Part shown: one piece after another, positions 22,140 to 35,845 of the stretch
How positions within the stretch are numbered: position 1 is the stretch's first letter
How the letters are laid out: every line of letters begins with the position of its first letter
Origin: Aspidiotus rigidus
Taxonomy: Eukaryota; Arthropoda; Insecta; Hemiptera; Diaspididae
NCBI GenBank assembly: GCA_035079385.1
Contig: JAVHKY010000003.1
Location: 24,691,501 to 24,755,500 of the forward strand
Length of the DNA stretch: 64,000 nt
Direction: 5' to 3'
Program-made: the position numbers and the translations under genes
The notes under the pieces: model-generated
Database searches by the model: none
Told to the model about the DNA's origin: nothing
The model's input: the letters and a program-made list of their open reading frames with translations, nothing else

Positions 22140-24445
22140 ATAAGCAATGAAATGGTTTAACTTCCAGTCCTTATAGAAGAATCCTCAAAAACTATAAATT
22201 ATCATTGAATTGTTGAGTTTATTATTGATATGTTTCACATCTTTTATCTACCCATTACCTAATACAAGACCCCACGACAAAATTTGAATTCTGCAATCCC
22301 CGAAGATGGCGACACCCTCTTTCTCTCTACTAGACTCAACATACAGTATTCCAAGATGTACTAGGTTCAACATCTAGTATTTCTCCCCCTCTCTTCAAAG
22401 ATGGCGACACTTGACCTAGGACCTACTAGGACCGACATACAATTGCAGGAACAGACGAACGAGCGAATGAGCCCTTCAATAGAGCTACGATTCTAGTATA
22501 CTATTATGCCTTTGATGTTACTGAGTTGAAGTAGGCCTGAGTTAGGGTTAAACTAGGCTGAACAGGAAGAGAACGCGAGCGGGCGGTGCAAGTAAGTCAC
22601 TCAATGGAACCGCGTGAGCTTAGTTTACTGTATGCCTTCAATGTTTTGGGGCCCTAGTTAAACGGAGGTCCAGAGTTATATTAGGCTTATGCTAGACTAA
22701 GAGGAGACGACGGACGAGCGGAGTGAGAGCCTAAAACTCTGTTTGCCCCCAATATACTAGGCAAAAGTAGACCGTTCTACATTTAGAAGGTGTGGGGCTT
22801 AGAAGGATCACGTGAAACATGATTGGCTTTGCCAGCAAATTTTCTTATCACGACTTTCTTAGGAATTGATACTATCTGAGGCATATTAAAATAATAGAAT
22901 TTGTTGTATAATTATCAATTTCTTTTCAGGGCGCCCTCTGTAGAAGCGATTCTAGTAGCTGCACTTACTTCTCGATGAGAAGATTTTAAGTGCCTTACTG
23001 ATTCTTGTATGTATTTGTACTCCGAGTTATCCTGGGAGATCGGAACTTTTCAAGCCCCGATGGTAGAGCGAGGGGGAGCCCACAATTCATATATCTAATG
23101 ATGTATCCGCTCTACCGAGGTCTCTACGCTTGAGAAAATGTGGTCTACCGCTCTATCGGCGTTTCACTACTAGCAATAGAAATACCGATTGCAAGGACTG
23201 CAGAATTAATAGGGAGAGTTGAGGCGACGTTCATTTCCTGGTTTGAACTGTGTCGCGATGTTTGGTTGGGCATTCCAATGGCAAACAAAGTTGAAATAAA
23301 GGGCACTGACGACACCCGATTTGAATCGGTCTGCCGGACGTTGTCTATGACCATTACGTGTGCAATATGAGGAATCATAGCGCGAGAGTAGATGAAACCC
23401 GGGTCATTGGCCTCCGCCGGGGGACAGATTGCCGCTATTTTATGAAGTGCAAAAGGAAGGTCACCTGTTCTTCGGGCGAATAGATACCATACAGACGAAA
23501 ACCTTCTTTGGGTGAATAGGTGAGCCGTTTTCCTTGAGGTGTTTCCGGGTAAATTTGACAGGCTTAGGAGTAGACCACACTTCAACTTATGTTAGAGTCC
23601 GTATCTCAATAGTGAAAAATCGGTTTATTCCCTCCAGTTCATCCCTCTATCTTGTCTTTGGGAGTTCCCTTCTTCTGTTTCTCTTAGGGTCCCTAAGTTG
23701 TTACCATTTTTTCCCATCTATCTTCCTCTCGTCTCATTATATGCTCTACATCTAATCTAACCTAATCCAAATCCGTAGCTTGATGGTCAGAATCTCTTCA
23801 ACCCTCATTCGTTTGCAGCTAGAAATTCCTTCTCCTCATACTCACTTCCTTCCCCACCTTGATATACATGAAATATTTCCAAATCCCCTTGTCAGTATTA
23901 AGACTATTGACCCGCTTAATTTCTGTCTGTAAGAATTTATGCATGGTTAGAGTCATTTACGAGTAAATCCAAAGCTACTTCGCTTGAGGACATTTTCTAC
24001 GGCGTTCTGATGTAACGCGCAAATTTCTACGAAATATTTCAATTAACCGAGACGCGCATTTTTCGAATACAGTTTTGCAGTCGTTTGTTTATGTGTATCG
24101 AGCGCCTAATGGAACCCTGGTTGTGCCCCTTCACTTATCAACATACGTCTCTTAATTTTGGCCTCGATTTTCGTCTCTTGTCAATATATTACGCTATTTT
24201 TCGACTATATACAATAACCTATTCATCTTTTCTCTCGTCATATCTCACTATTGTATGCACTTCATTAACCGGCGTATAAATGAGTCTGCGTTTAGAGTTT
24301 TGACTTAAAAACGGTACATGATCATCAATAAAAATAAACGACCGGTTCGCTGTACTGACGCATACGCACTATATTTCTCTTCCGCTTATAAATATAGACA
24401 CATCCATAATTAGACTACGACTTGTGTTCCTGAATGACAGTATGA
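22140..24445. other. Unannotated DNA with remnants of the TGACGTCA-associated repeat family
   Basis: Between 22310 and 22800, fragments such as GACTCAACATACAGTATT and ACTAGGTTCAACA recur. They match the repeats at 11.25-11.7 kb. The opposing frames at 23140-23585 are discussed under rejected items. No supported gene. Confidence 0.4.
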
Positions 24446-24449
24446 AAAT

Positions 24450-25110
24450 TTTTGCTAAGACGAGTTATGTCTAGGCTGAGATCAAAAATAGGGTGGCCAG
24501 GAAAAGTTAGGGAATTTGAGTGTTCATGGAAAAGTCAGAGAATTTTGCCCAAGGTCAAGGTCGTCAAACCGTTTTTTTTTTTTTTAGCGAGGAACCCACT
24601 ATTTCTTTTGTTGAGGGGGTATTCACAAAAAACGAGCGCGAGCGCATTCAAATTGTGACGTCATTATTTTCGGGACATGGAAAAATGTCAGCCACTAAGC
24701 CTTATATGATAGGTGAGGACTTGAGAAAGTTTCAGCTTCTGAGCTATATATGATGATGGGGGGGGGGGGGATTCGGAAAAATTTCGACCTCTCGTATGAT
24801 AGGAGGGGGACTTGTAAAAATTTTGTCTTCTTAGCTGTATATGATAGGAGAGTCCAATTTCGACCTCCAAGCTACATATGATAGGATGGGGACTTGCAAA
24901 AATTTTGACTTTTTAACTGTATATGATAGGAGAAAGACTTGGAAAAACGACGGCTTCCTTGAAATTGCGACGCGTTCAAGTTGTCACGTCAACGTCATCA
25001 TTTTCGGGACTTAGAAAAACTCGCAGGCTCTAAGCTTTATATGATACGGGGGGGGGGGCGTGGAGAAATTCTCGGGACTGCCATTGCAGTCCTGCAATTT
25101 CATATAATTT
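24450..25110 (-). mobile_element. Short inverted copy of the 45 bp-minisatellite element
   Basis: Read on the minus strand from 25110, the segment matches 9946-11215: GCAGGACTGCAATGGCAG, GTCCCGAG, a GACGTGACAACTTGAACGCG-like stretch, GGAAGCCGTCGT, then about six or seven 45 bp-type units (TATCATATA-GCT), then TGACGTCA at 24656, CTCGCGCTCG and an AAATAGTGGGTTCC-like segment ending in an A run. The copy therefore has the same borders with far fewer minisatellite units. A G-run of ~13 lies at 24757-24770. The outer boundary toward 24450 is uncertain. Confidence 0.65.
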
Positions 25111-25299
25111 TTTTTGTTTAGTTTTCTAGTGGAGATAATGGTCTGGAAAAATCGAAGAATTTCATCATGCGAAAAATTGGCTAACCTGCTACTCGTCGAT
25201 ACATGTTTTGAAAGTGGAAGAGCCTTGTCTAAGACCACCAAGTTAGAAAACCTCGCGGTTCTGAACGACACGTCTTCTCGAATATATCAATTGAAGAAC

Positions 25300-27565
25300 T
25301 GAATTTTCTCGTTCCGTGGGTGGACAACATTATAATTACTTTTCGCAATTACCATTTTAACTTGAATTTTTCACCTTTGCTCAGAGTTTTTGACGTCATC
25401 GAGATGAATTTTGTGAACAGAAATCTTTAGTTCAACTAGACCTAGGATCTACTGAATTTTTTCTTCATGAAACTAAAAAAAATCTTAGAGCAGAACGTAA
25501 ATGGTATGAGATCTTTCCTCCTACTCCTGTTGAAACCAGCCACTGGAGCTTGAAAAATTTCAGGGAATGGATTTTCAATGTCCCGTCTAGCCTTTGCACG
25601 ATAGACTTTCTGAACAAGAAACTGAAGACATTGGAAATATTGAGAGCTACCTTGCAGAACTGCTGAGAGAGAACAAGAGAGAGAGGCAGGGGGTGGGCGC
25701 GGGCGGTTGGGTAGGTGCTTCGAGACTTATGAGAATTTCATTTACAAAACGATCAGTCAATTTTCCTCAAGTCGTACCACAGAGATCCTAAATTGTGAAA
25801 GAAATTCTGAAACCAAGACTCTGTGATGCGGTTCTCCTGAATTCTGTTGTGTATGCCCGACAACGTATCCCAAACAATCTACACTCTCGTGCCTTGTCGC
25901 CCAATTACAGAGACTCCAAGTGTGTGTACCTTTGAACATACTTACCACGTTGGGAGGGTTTCAATTTTAGCGCCCCTACACCCCCTGTTGGCTAATTTAT
26001 AAGTTGACGCCCCTACCCATTTACAAAACGTTTCAGGTAAATTCCAAGGTTCAAGATCGACTGTCCAAAGACTCTTGGCGTCGCTCTTTTTGCAACTTTT
26101 GTGATCTAGGAACCTGAGATCGTATGAACATTGGACAGTTGTACCCCAAGGATTCTTGATTCCTCTGACACTTTGATTTTGTGCTCTTTGAAAATTTCAA
26201 ACTATCACAAGTAAGGCTGACCATCAAGTATTTTCTTTGTAAAATGCCAAAATAAACCAAAGATCCGTAAGAGAACGGACGAGTATCGAACGGCAACGCT
26301 GCAAGCTATTCACTACGGGCTTTCCAACTGCATGCACGTTTGAAGGACATATAAATCGACACTTTCGTATAATCCAAACTAGAATCCAGAACTAGTTAAA
26401 TTCCGTGTTCTCGCCGATCACTTTTACCATTTCTGACTACGCGCCAACATTATACGTCGTCCGGAATAAATGGGAGAGCCTATATGTTGTATTACGAAAA
26501 TATTACCGACCCCGTTCCGTCGATACGACGACGAGTACGTGTAATAAGATGGACTTAGAATGAAACTGTGGTAATACTTTATTATGGTACAAGGCCACCG
26601 GAATATCCCATCGAAAATACAAGTATAATATTATGTTGACGGTATACGCGACTTACTGCACGTCTCCGTACCTGCCTCTCTGGTCTACGACAATATTCAT
26701 CGGTGAAGGTGGCCCAAAAGAAAGTAACAATAGAGAAGTACATAGTCAGCGGCCCAAGTTTTCACTTTCACGAAAACGCTGCGTACCGCGGCGGCTGTCC
26801 GCATCAGCGTCATACGAATCGATTCATAAAGTTTGGGCTAGCCGGTGGAAGACGGCGATGGCTCGGCGTGGGCCAATGCGAAACAGTCGAAATGACGGAA
26901 CACAACATCAAACCCGTTTCGCATTATGCCACTTTCGCCGTATATTTCTGCACTACGGTATTTATTACAGTCTGCTCGCCCGATTCTAACGGTGGTAGCG
27001 TACCGTACCTTTTTTTTTTTTTTTGCACTTTTTCTTTCAGCCGGTCAAAGCCTAATCAACCTGTCTGGACTACTGAAATTAATCATCTAGGACGGAGGAA
27101 AAACCAGAATTGAAACAATTGTTCGAATTTCTAATATTGTGGACTATATAGGTATCGAATTCGTGTGGCGGATTTCCAGTTTTCGCTCGCATGCATGCGA
27201 TATTCAGCAGACGTAATAAAATTCGTCCGGTCACTTTTATTTTTTTTTAGACGTGAAAAGATACCGTTAGGTATTCAGCAGTCATATGTTATTCGTCGGT
27301 CAGCGTGTTTTTGCGAATTATTCATTCGGTATAAGTCGTCGTATGTATGCACTTTTACTTTTGCTCTCTGTAGTGACCAGAAGGAGTTCTAGACGACAGA
27401 TTTGCATTTCTCTCGACCGAATGAAAAATATAGACCACGTATTTTCGAAAGTTTTCAAGGGTGCCGAAGAGGTAATCACAATGGAGAGAGAATGCGTGCG
27501 GCACTCGAGATCGTATATTAGGATGCACCGAGTGAAAATCGATGGTTAACGCATAAGTTAGAAGT
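25300..27565. other. Unannotated intergenic or intronic DNA
   Basis: TGACGTCA occurs at 25391. Two overlapping plus-strand frames at 26633-27113 (118 and 136 residues) are the longest here but show no motif, and both depend on a poly-T run or overlap each other. No supported gene. Confidence 0.4.
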
Positions 27566-27571
27566 TTGTGT

Positions 27572-27631
27572 CAACTACCGTTTGGATCTTCAAATAGAAG
27601 ATCCAAACATAGAAGATCCAAACGGTAGTTG
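27572..27631. repeat. Short inverted repeat, 20 bp perfect arms
   Basis: CAACTACCGTTTGGATCTTC at 27572-27591 is exactly complementary to 27612-27631. The 20 bp between contains another GAAGATCCAAAC copy, so two alternative stems are possible. A local templated duplication is likely. Confidence 0.85.
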
Positions 27632-27639
27632 AAGTTATT

Positions 27640-29039
27640 TGAGACATTGAGGGTTATCACGTTGAGCTGGTGTGAGGACAGAAGAAAAAAATACTAGTAT
27701 AAGCAGCCTCGGTCAGGACAGGGTAGTGGATAGAATGTTGAGAGGACGTCCATCAAACCACGTCGACTGATCATTTGGAGTCTTTGGAAGGTATCAAATC
27801 CCCCCGTCGATAGGAAAGCGTTGAAATAGGTGCAATTTTTGAGGTACGAGGACAGACTGCTGACCCTTCTCAATTTTGAGGGAGAATGACTCCGGTGAAA
27901 CTTCATTTTAACCCAACGTTTCCGTCGACTTGAGAATGACTATTCAACCTGATTTCGATTTTCGTTTTATATCTGTATGAAGGATCGATTGATAGTTTAT
28001 CAGAGAGTTGTCATTGTTGGATTGGATTTGAGGTCGAATCAACCCACATATCATAAATCTGTTTATTCAAAGAATTCGTCAGGTTTAAGTCTCAACTACG
28101 TCGCGTCGGATCAATATTAGTAGTTTTCACGTACATTTTGGTCCTCGATTACGGATTTAACGGCATTCTATGGAAGGGGATATTTACTTGTCCAAAAAAT
28201 CTTGACCTATTTCATATTTTTAGTTCGGGTTTGCGAGTGGATTTTATACAGATTTTTGTCTCACTCTACACTTTCTGTTCCACTTTGACTTTGGGACTTG
28301 GAAAGTTTTCAACTTTACCACCTCGGGGCATCCTTAGCCTTAAGACATAGTGCACTAGGCTAGCTATCAACGGCTGGACCAGGAGAGGTAGCTTTCTCCT
28401 TGGTAGCCATCGATTTGACGCAGACGATTTGGTGCGGACCATTCGACGCGAGGCTCCATTTGATACTTGGTTTGATTCTGGCAAATATGTGTAGTCTTCA
28501 GTACCTCCGAAAAACGCCTCCTCCCATAAAACAGATCAAGTGTTGGAAATTCAGTCTTCTCCTGGGAGTGGATCCACGGGGAAAGGGGGGACTCGAGTAC
28601 ATTCTCTCCTCCCGCAAGTAGTAATTAATAAAAGAGGTTCATTAATTTGAAAATTTGAATTTCCGCTCAAAGTTGGTCTCACTTCCCCTTTCAAGAGGAA
28701 ACAAATCCGGGAGGAAAAAAAAAAAACGATTTCAAATTTTTCTCCATCCAAAAATACAACTTGTCCTCCCAAAATTCGCTCCTGGACCGGCCTATGTCTA
28801 CTTTGTATGCAGTTTTTAATTTTGAAGGTCATTTAGGTAATACAGAATACTACTAACAGAAATCGCCAATCCAATATTATAGATGTTGAGGTCCTTAGAC
28901 CTACCTGTCGTCATATGATCTTAAATACTGATCGTATTCACCGACTCTATCGTCTTGTGGGTGGAGCTGGTGGAGCTCATCTCTAGTCACTAAGGCAATA
29001 TGGGCTTCAGTGTTATGAATACAGACCTAAAATTAGTTC
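27640..29039. other. Unannotated intergenic or intronic DNA
   Basis: No motif-bearing frame, TIR pair or tandem array was found. Confidence 0.4.
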
Positions 29040-29047
29040 GTTATTAA

Positions 29048-30102
29048 TAGAGCCCGGACAAATCATTCCCTGAAGAGGCAAGTGGCTGAAAATGAGATAG
29101 AAGTTCATTTCATAGCTTAGGGGGCTAGGGAAAAAAATTTTATTTTGCCAAATGATGCCGAAAATTGAATAAATGCCAAAAAAGGGAGTTAAAGCCAAAT
29201 AAGGCCAAAAATGACTATTTAGTTGAATATCGTCCAAAATTATAAAATTTGGGGCAAAATTTGCCTGATTTTTCTTGAAATTCAGCAATTTTGATGAAAA
29301 TTAAAGTTTTTTTTTTTGAAAATAATATTCTTAGTTGAAAGTTGAAAAATTAAAAATTTTTTAAAAAATTGCTAGGATTTTTATTGGTGAGTTTAATCCT
29401 GAAAAATCGTTTATTTGGTCAAAATTGTGTAATTTAGGTTGTAAATTGGAGAATTTTGATCGTGAATTCGTAAAAGCACTGAAAAGCAGGTTTTTATCAA
29501 TTTTTTTTTTTTTTAAATGCCGAATAATGCCGAAAATGAAGTGCCGAAAAATCCGGGCTCTAAGTTTCCTGAAGAGGCAAGTGGCTGAAAATGAGATAGG
29601 AGTTCATTTCATAGCTTAAGGGGCTAGGTAAAAGAATTTTATTTTGCCAAATAATGCCGAAAATTGATTAAATGCCAAAAAAAGGGGTTTAAAGCCGAAT
29701 AAGGCCAAAAATGACCATTTAGTTAAAATATCGTCTAAAATTATAAAATTTGGGACAAAATTTACCTAATTTTGCTTAAAATTCAGCAATTTTGATGAAA
29801 ATTAGAGTTTTTTTTTTTTTTTTTTGAAAATATTATTTTTAGTTGAAAGTTGAAAAGTTAAAAATTGTTTTAAAAATTGCTAGGATTTTTTATTAGTGAG
29901 TTTAATCTTCAAAAATCGTTCATTTGATCAAAATAATTGTGTAATTTAGGTTCTAAATTGAAAAATTTTGATCGTGAATTCGTAAAAGCACTGAAAAAGC
30001 ATGTTTTTATCATATTTTTTTTTTTAAATGCGGAATAATCCCGAAAATGCAACATCAAGTGCCGAAACTTTTCATTTTTAGTGCCAAAAAATCCGGGCTC
30101 CA
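29048..30102. mobile_element. hAT-like non-autonomous element with internal ~500 bp duplication
   Basis: The ends are TAGAGCCCGGA at the left and TCCGGGCTCCA at the right. GTTATTAA flanks both sides (29040-29047, 30103-30110), an exact 8 bp TSD as expected for hAT. The interior is two diverged direct copies: CTGAAGAGGCAAGTGGCTGA occurs at ~29070 and ~29570, and GCCGAAAAT and CCAAAAATGAC words recur in each. There is no transposase. The word GCCGAATAATGCCGAAAATG-like near the ends is shared with the elements at 41425-41879 and 59331-59496. Confidence 0.85.
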
Positions 30103-30110
30103 GTTATTAA

Positions 30111-30545
30111 ATTTGTTTTTTAATACAAATCTGATTATTAAAATAAAAATAAAAATGATTTAAATTATAAAATAAATTAATTTTAATAATCGACATAATA
30201 AATATTATACCTATAATAAAATTCAATGTCTCATAATATTTTCTTTTATTTTAAAAACTTGAACTTTAATATTTTAAATAACAACTATAATCTTTGCTTA
30301 TATAAAATAATTTAAATATCATTTTTATAAATTTTTCACCTAAGAAAACTTCTTTATCATTTAATAATTTTTTTTTATTAATTCGAGATTTAATTATAAA
30401 AATTTTGATTTTTATAATTTTATAATGAAATTTAATTATTTATCAATAATATTGATTTTTTTATTATATTCATTATTTTATTTATTAAATTGGAAGTTTT
30501 TATTAATTAAAATTTAATTAATTTATGATTTATTTTTATACGTTA
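30111..30545. other. Extremely AT-rich block, origin uncertain
   Basis: The composition resembles that of the mitochondrial insert at 19.3-20.0 kb and contrasts with both sides. I tried mitochondrial readings on both strands and found no conserved motif comparable to PEWYF. A second NUMT is possible but not shown. Confidence 0.35.
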
Positions 30546-31288
30546 AAGCAAAAGAAAATTGAGCGAGAAATTGGAGGTCAAGATCGAAAAATAGATCATC
30601 AGATTGTGGAAAAATTTGTACCGACTACTTGTGAAAAGGGAGCTTTATGTATCCGCTACTAATATAAGACAGATTTGAGGTGAATTTTGGACTCAGAATC
30701 ATTCTGGAATGAGGATCTACCCCAAAGAGTTTTAGAAATTCCACCTTCTTCGTCAGTTGTCCAAAAACAAATTGTACGAAGACATTTTCCGTTTACTATT
30801 TGAATCATCCATGAAATCTGCCAATGATAGCCCGGAGGTCAAAAATTTTCAAGTCCCTCGCCTATCATAATATAAAGCCTGGAAGTCGAAACTTCTCTAA
30901 GTCCTTCTCCTACCATATTTAGCCCCAAAGTCCAAGCCTGTGACGTCATACATTTTGCAGATCCCACGTACTCCATATTCTAAGTCCCTCGGACGTCACA
31001 TTTCAGTGAGGTCATCTCACGTACTCCATAAAATAGGTTCCCTGCCATCCCTCATTTAATTCCGTTAATGAACCCGTGAGTTGTCAGAATTGTCGAGACG
31101 CAATCCTTCGATGCCTTGCATGTGGATGCCTCATCAATTTGAATTTGATTGGCCTCTGTGCCCACCATTTGAAACTTTCCCGAACATATTATATTGACCA
31201 ACACACATCACGATAACGTTTAAACCATCGTAAGACTGTGCTTCTGGCTTTTCCTAAAGAGGCATCTGAATAAGAAGTGTGTGCACAA
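30546..31288. other. Unannotated DNA with two or three 45 bp-minisatellite-like units
   Basis: Between about 30835 and 30935, CAAGTCCCTCGCCTATCAT-like and AAGTCCTTCTCCTACCAT-like units match the 45 bp minisatellite. TGACGTCA follows at 30941. This is probably a truncated third copy of the same element. Confidence 0.5.
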
Positions 31289-31292
31289 CTTA

Positions 31293-31320
31293 CATTATTA
31301 TTATTATTATTATTATTATT
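31293..31320. repeat. (ATT)n microsatellite
   Basis: About nine perfect ATT units follow GTGCACAACTTAC. RTE-type LINEs leave such tails, but the sequence upstream shows no RT motif. Confidence 0.95.
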
Positions 31321-34300
31321 GCCCACTTCTAATGGGTTGTACTCTAGCGGAAGCTTTAAATTGTAGAATTTCAGTAGAGTGCAAACGCTATTTGTGATCT
31401 CAATTTTGCGACTGATTTCTCAAAATTTCACTTTTCTGGTATTTTGCCCATTCTGTATGGTCAAATAGGAATTTTTCAAATCATCTTCACCATTTTCACA
31501 AGATCTAATAGGCTTACCTCCCCATCCTCTACCCTTCTCAGGCATTTATCCGGATCCTGTGTTTCATTTTGTAGAGCTTCACTACAATGCTGTCATGTAC
31601 GTTCTCGTCGATCTTCACAGTCCATTGCCCCCCCTCATTTTCTAAGTCTGATATTTAGATTATTTTTCTCCCTCGTATTTGAAAGTTTTGAAGAGTGATC
31701 ACAATGCAATGCAGAGAAAGATATCAATCGTGTACGTTGGGAATGTCTACAAAAAAAAAATTAAAGCGTGAAAAATCGAAGGTTAAACGTATATCTATTC
31801 TATGTTTCTGAAATTCCGGGAGTCGAACGACAACAATCGCGCGACGGCGTGATTTCACTAAAAATCCTTGATCTTAAAAATCTTCTGTAACGAACAACGC
31901 GATGAGAGACTGATAGTCTCTTCTTCATCTCGAGTGACCCTCTTGTACTTCGTAAATAGTATGTATTGTGCACTTTCTCGAAAATCTCTTTCCACACGTT
32001 CTTTGCGGTTAATAAAACGGAAATAATCGTATCGTCTCGAATTAATTCCGACCAGAGAGAAGATTTTACTCGCTCTCGATTTACGTACGTATACGGTATA
32101 ATAATGTATTATTTCTTACGTTCTTTGTTTACTTTGTAATTTTACGCATTCGTGTGTGCTTATAATGCCGGTCGAATACACGTCTTCTATCAGCGAGAAT
32201 AAAATCGGTCGGAATGGAATGAAAGGAGAGAGAGAGAAAAAAAAAGTATATATGATTTTTTAATTCGAATGAGTACATAGTGGTGTGTATATATATAAGG
32301 TATATAACACTTCCGAGTTGGTTACGTAATTCGGGAAATCATTTCGCTAATCTTGACCTCGTTACGAGTGGAAGTTGACGATGCAGCGCAGCGGACCCGC
32401 AGAGTAAGAGAAGAGAGTGTCGCGGAGAAAGAAAGTGAATATTATTCAAATGACGACGATTGAGACGTGTGCGGACATGACTTTTCCGTAATCCGCGCAC
32501 ACGCGTTCTCCAGACGACGACAGCATAGTAAAGAGAGCTGAGGGTCATCACTTGAATCTCGATTGATGTACCGTACTTTTTTGACAAGTGATGTAAATAG
32601 GCTTTCATTTTTCTACAACTAGGAAATATGTACCGTCAAACGAGCGTACAGTTTTAAATTTGGTGTACGACTATATTGTTTCGCTCGAGATGATAAGCGA
32701 TTTTCTCGAAGGTCGCGTAAAAATAGACGCCGCCCGTCTTCCACCGTTCCAAAATATAAATAATTGCGAGTGTTAACGTGCTTTATGACGCTGTGACGTG
32801 TCGATATTTGTCTCATTAAGGTGGAAATTTCGCTAGATTCCTTAACCTTCTACCTTGTTGAGTTGTGGTAGACAGTGCGCGCAATTTGGTAACCTCTCCC
32901 TTTCCTCAGTAACAACCAAAGTGCAAAATAGAGTCTTCTTTGTTCTCTGTTGGACAGGCGGACAAGATCCCTCTGCATATCGATCAAATAGGAGGAAAGA
33001 CACGACCTTCCTTGCTTTTTCAGGAGGGGGAATGGTGTTTCACTCACCCTGTGGATTTGCGTTCGTTTCAGTCGAAAGCCTCATCATCAGAAAGTATCTC
33101 TCTTAGGCCTCAGGACTCGATATTGTTCTTAATCTTGATTGCTCGAGGCAGATCTCAATTCCGGAATTTTCATGGCTGTCTCTCTTTTTAGAGCTTGAAG
33201 TATAGAGACCAGTATTTCCCTCTTCCGCCTGACTCTCGATTGTCGAGAACCATCAGGACCTGTTCCCCTTCCAAGATCTATCGCTCAAAGGTAGTCGTAA
33301 TTTTGATCGTACTTTATTTTGAGTCCTGAAACTTGTTCCGAGTTGCTCTCTTTTTCGTTAAACTCGTGAGCTCAAAATCCTTCCAAGTGCTTTCTCCTCT
33401 GAAGCCCTCAAAAAACCTCGACTCTTGAAATGGTAAACGAAGGGTAATGAGGAAAAAAGATGGATGTCCAAAAGGAACGATCTGGACTATTGGATGTTTT
33501 GTATAATAGAAAGAAAACCGTTTTTCCAGATCGTTTCGTAGGACATTCACTCTTTTTCTTCTGTACCCTTCGAATATAGATGTAATAAATAATAATTTAC
33601 CTAAGTAGCTTTCCCGTTGCTTGATCTTCTCAATTCTTGTTTCTTCAGAGCTCAAATATAAATCTCATTTCTCCATAAAGTTCGAACCATCAAAATCTCA
33701 CATCATGTACGAGCTTTCAGATGGTGGACTCGTGTTCTAAGCAAGTTCCATAGGTACTTCATCGAATTCACATGTAGTTGGAAATTTCTGAAGATCCCAC
33801 TTTCTTCTCTGAACGTGAGGTCATCAAGTTTCACCATTTCTCTAAAGGATTCGAGCTACGAAATTTTGAACAGATGAATTTTGGTTTATGTATAGAGTGC
33901 AATTTTCCAATTATCTTTTCTCTTAAAATAGTAAATTTTAAACTAACAGAGTGGCCAATTTTTTTATCCTGTAAAAAGAACAGGAATCCACGAAACCTTT
34001 TTCGACTTCGTACTATTGAATGTGGGTGAACGTCGACGTCATGATTAGAAAATAAATAATCTCTAGCTCGAAGTACAGAGAAAACGCACCCACGTAAGTT
34101 CCGACCTCAACACAAAAAACGAGCTTGCCGCTATACGAAATTCTTCCATCTTCTTTTTTTACCATTCAGATTCAATTTTTGGATCCTATTTCTTCTTCTC
34201 TACGAAAGACTTTTCACACGATGTATTCAAAACTTCGATAATGGGCAATAAATTTTATCGATTCCGATAATTCCTTCCGGTATTCAATTCATGGAACACC

Positions 34301-35090
34301 TCTAACCTGTTTTATATCGATGGTTAAAAATTTCTTTCGACGCTGTATCCAGGTATATGAAATATTTGCCAGCAATTTTATATAGACAAGAAGTACAGTT
34401 TTAAACCAGTTCGTCGAAAACCAGTTGCAATTTGTGAATGTGTATTTTAGTAGGTGAAGGGAGGAGTATTGTGGTGCTTGTATGTCGGCAATTGAAAATC
34501 TGATTACATTAAGAAGACACCCACGATACGGGTATAAATCGAATATGAGCTGGAAATCGATCTAAAGCTGACGTTTTTTCATTACGCAGGCTGATGGATG
34601 CACGATTGAAACTATATTCGACTCAAGTTAAGCGAATTCTTCAATCATAAACATAGCCATATTTGTTGAGGTACGACAAAGGTCGTTTATGTACTCTACT
34701 CTTCCCATTTTTCGATTCAGGAGCTGAAATTAATGCCTCTCCATCGAAGCGCATTCTCACAACATCATTTCATTCATTTATTTTTTCAGTCACGAAACTG
34801 GCAATTGACACATAGGATTTTATGGATGTAGTCAAAATTCTTGTCCAATGGATAATGTGAATAAATTTTGAAAGCACTTTTCCTTAACTGGTGGTGAATA
34901 TTAGAATTTTTCAAACGTCTTTAAATCGTGGCACCAGTACCCAATTCTCAACAATTAAACTTCGTCTTTTCTTGGGAGTAAATTTTTAATTTTATGGAAA
35001 TATAAATAGGTATTTATTGTCTTGTGTCTCGTGGGTTTCTGGCTGAAAAACGGGAAATGTTCTTATAGACAAGTGGACTTTTTCTTGAAA
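31321..35090. other. Unannotated intergenic or intronic DNA
   Basis: This is a long stretch of complex sequence with frequent CpG. Frames up to 113 residues (33314-33655, minus) have no motif I recognise. There are no repeats beyond short homopolymer runs. Confidence 0.45.
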
Positions 35091-35101
35091 CGCGTCTCCA
35101 A

Positions 35102-35798
35102 CATTATTCCTTGAGCATTTTGGCAACCATCGGTTATAAGGGTAGAGACACTCGCTGAAATCGAATTTCATGGTTGCCAAATCGAATTTTGGCTCCTTAT
35201 GGCCCAAATTCAAGATGGTGGCCAAACTCATTTCATTTCTGTTTCAAGGTAAAATAGTTTTTTTGGGGGGGGAGGGGGGGGGGGGGTCTGGTGTACAGAA
35301 TTGGATCTTCAAACTCTACTTGAGGTATTGGGGTCAGATACAGCCAAGATAAGGACCAAATTTGGGTCAAATTAAGGCCAAATTTATTGACAATATGATG
35401 CTAGAGTGTGGGGTATCGTTTCTATGGTTTTTTGACCCGGGAAAATCAAAAACGACCACAATGAGCTTGCGTGGGAATCGAAAGTCGAGATACTTGGGTC
35501 CTGTGATTATGTTTTCACAAACATGCTTGGGTGTTATTAGTTCTTTTCCCCTTTTTCCTTCAAGAAATATAATTCTTTATCAATAAAGTTATTTGAGCTC
35601 CAATTTTAAATAATGCTCCTTATTTTACAGTTCATCTTATTTCTACGGACTAATTTTGAGGTACATATGCTTTGTGTATAATGCAGTTGAGAGAAAGCTC
35701 TGTGATTTTAATTTGACCAATTTCCAATGAGTTTGAAGATTCAATTCTATACACCAAGAACCCCCCCCCCCCCAAAAAAAAAAAAAATAATAAACAAA

Positions 35799-35845
<47 letters not shown>

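Noticed and set aside
23145..23585. 146-residue minus-strand frame with an overlapping plus-strand frame at 23140-23370
   Set aside because: No motif, no supporting splice or repeat context, and both strands are open at once. I cannot name a family. A protein search would decide.
26633..27113. Two overlapping plus-strand frames of 118 and 136 residues
   Set aside because: They overlap in different frames, one crosses a T17 run, and neither has a recognisable domain or splice context.
30111..30545. Second mitochondrial insert
   Set aside because: Only composition supports it. I found no conserved mitochondrial protein or rRNA motif on either strand.
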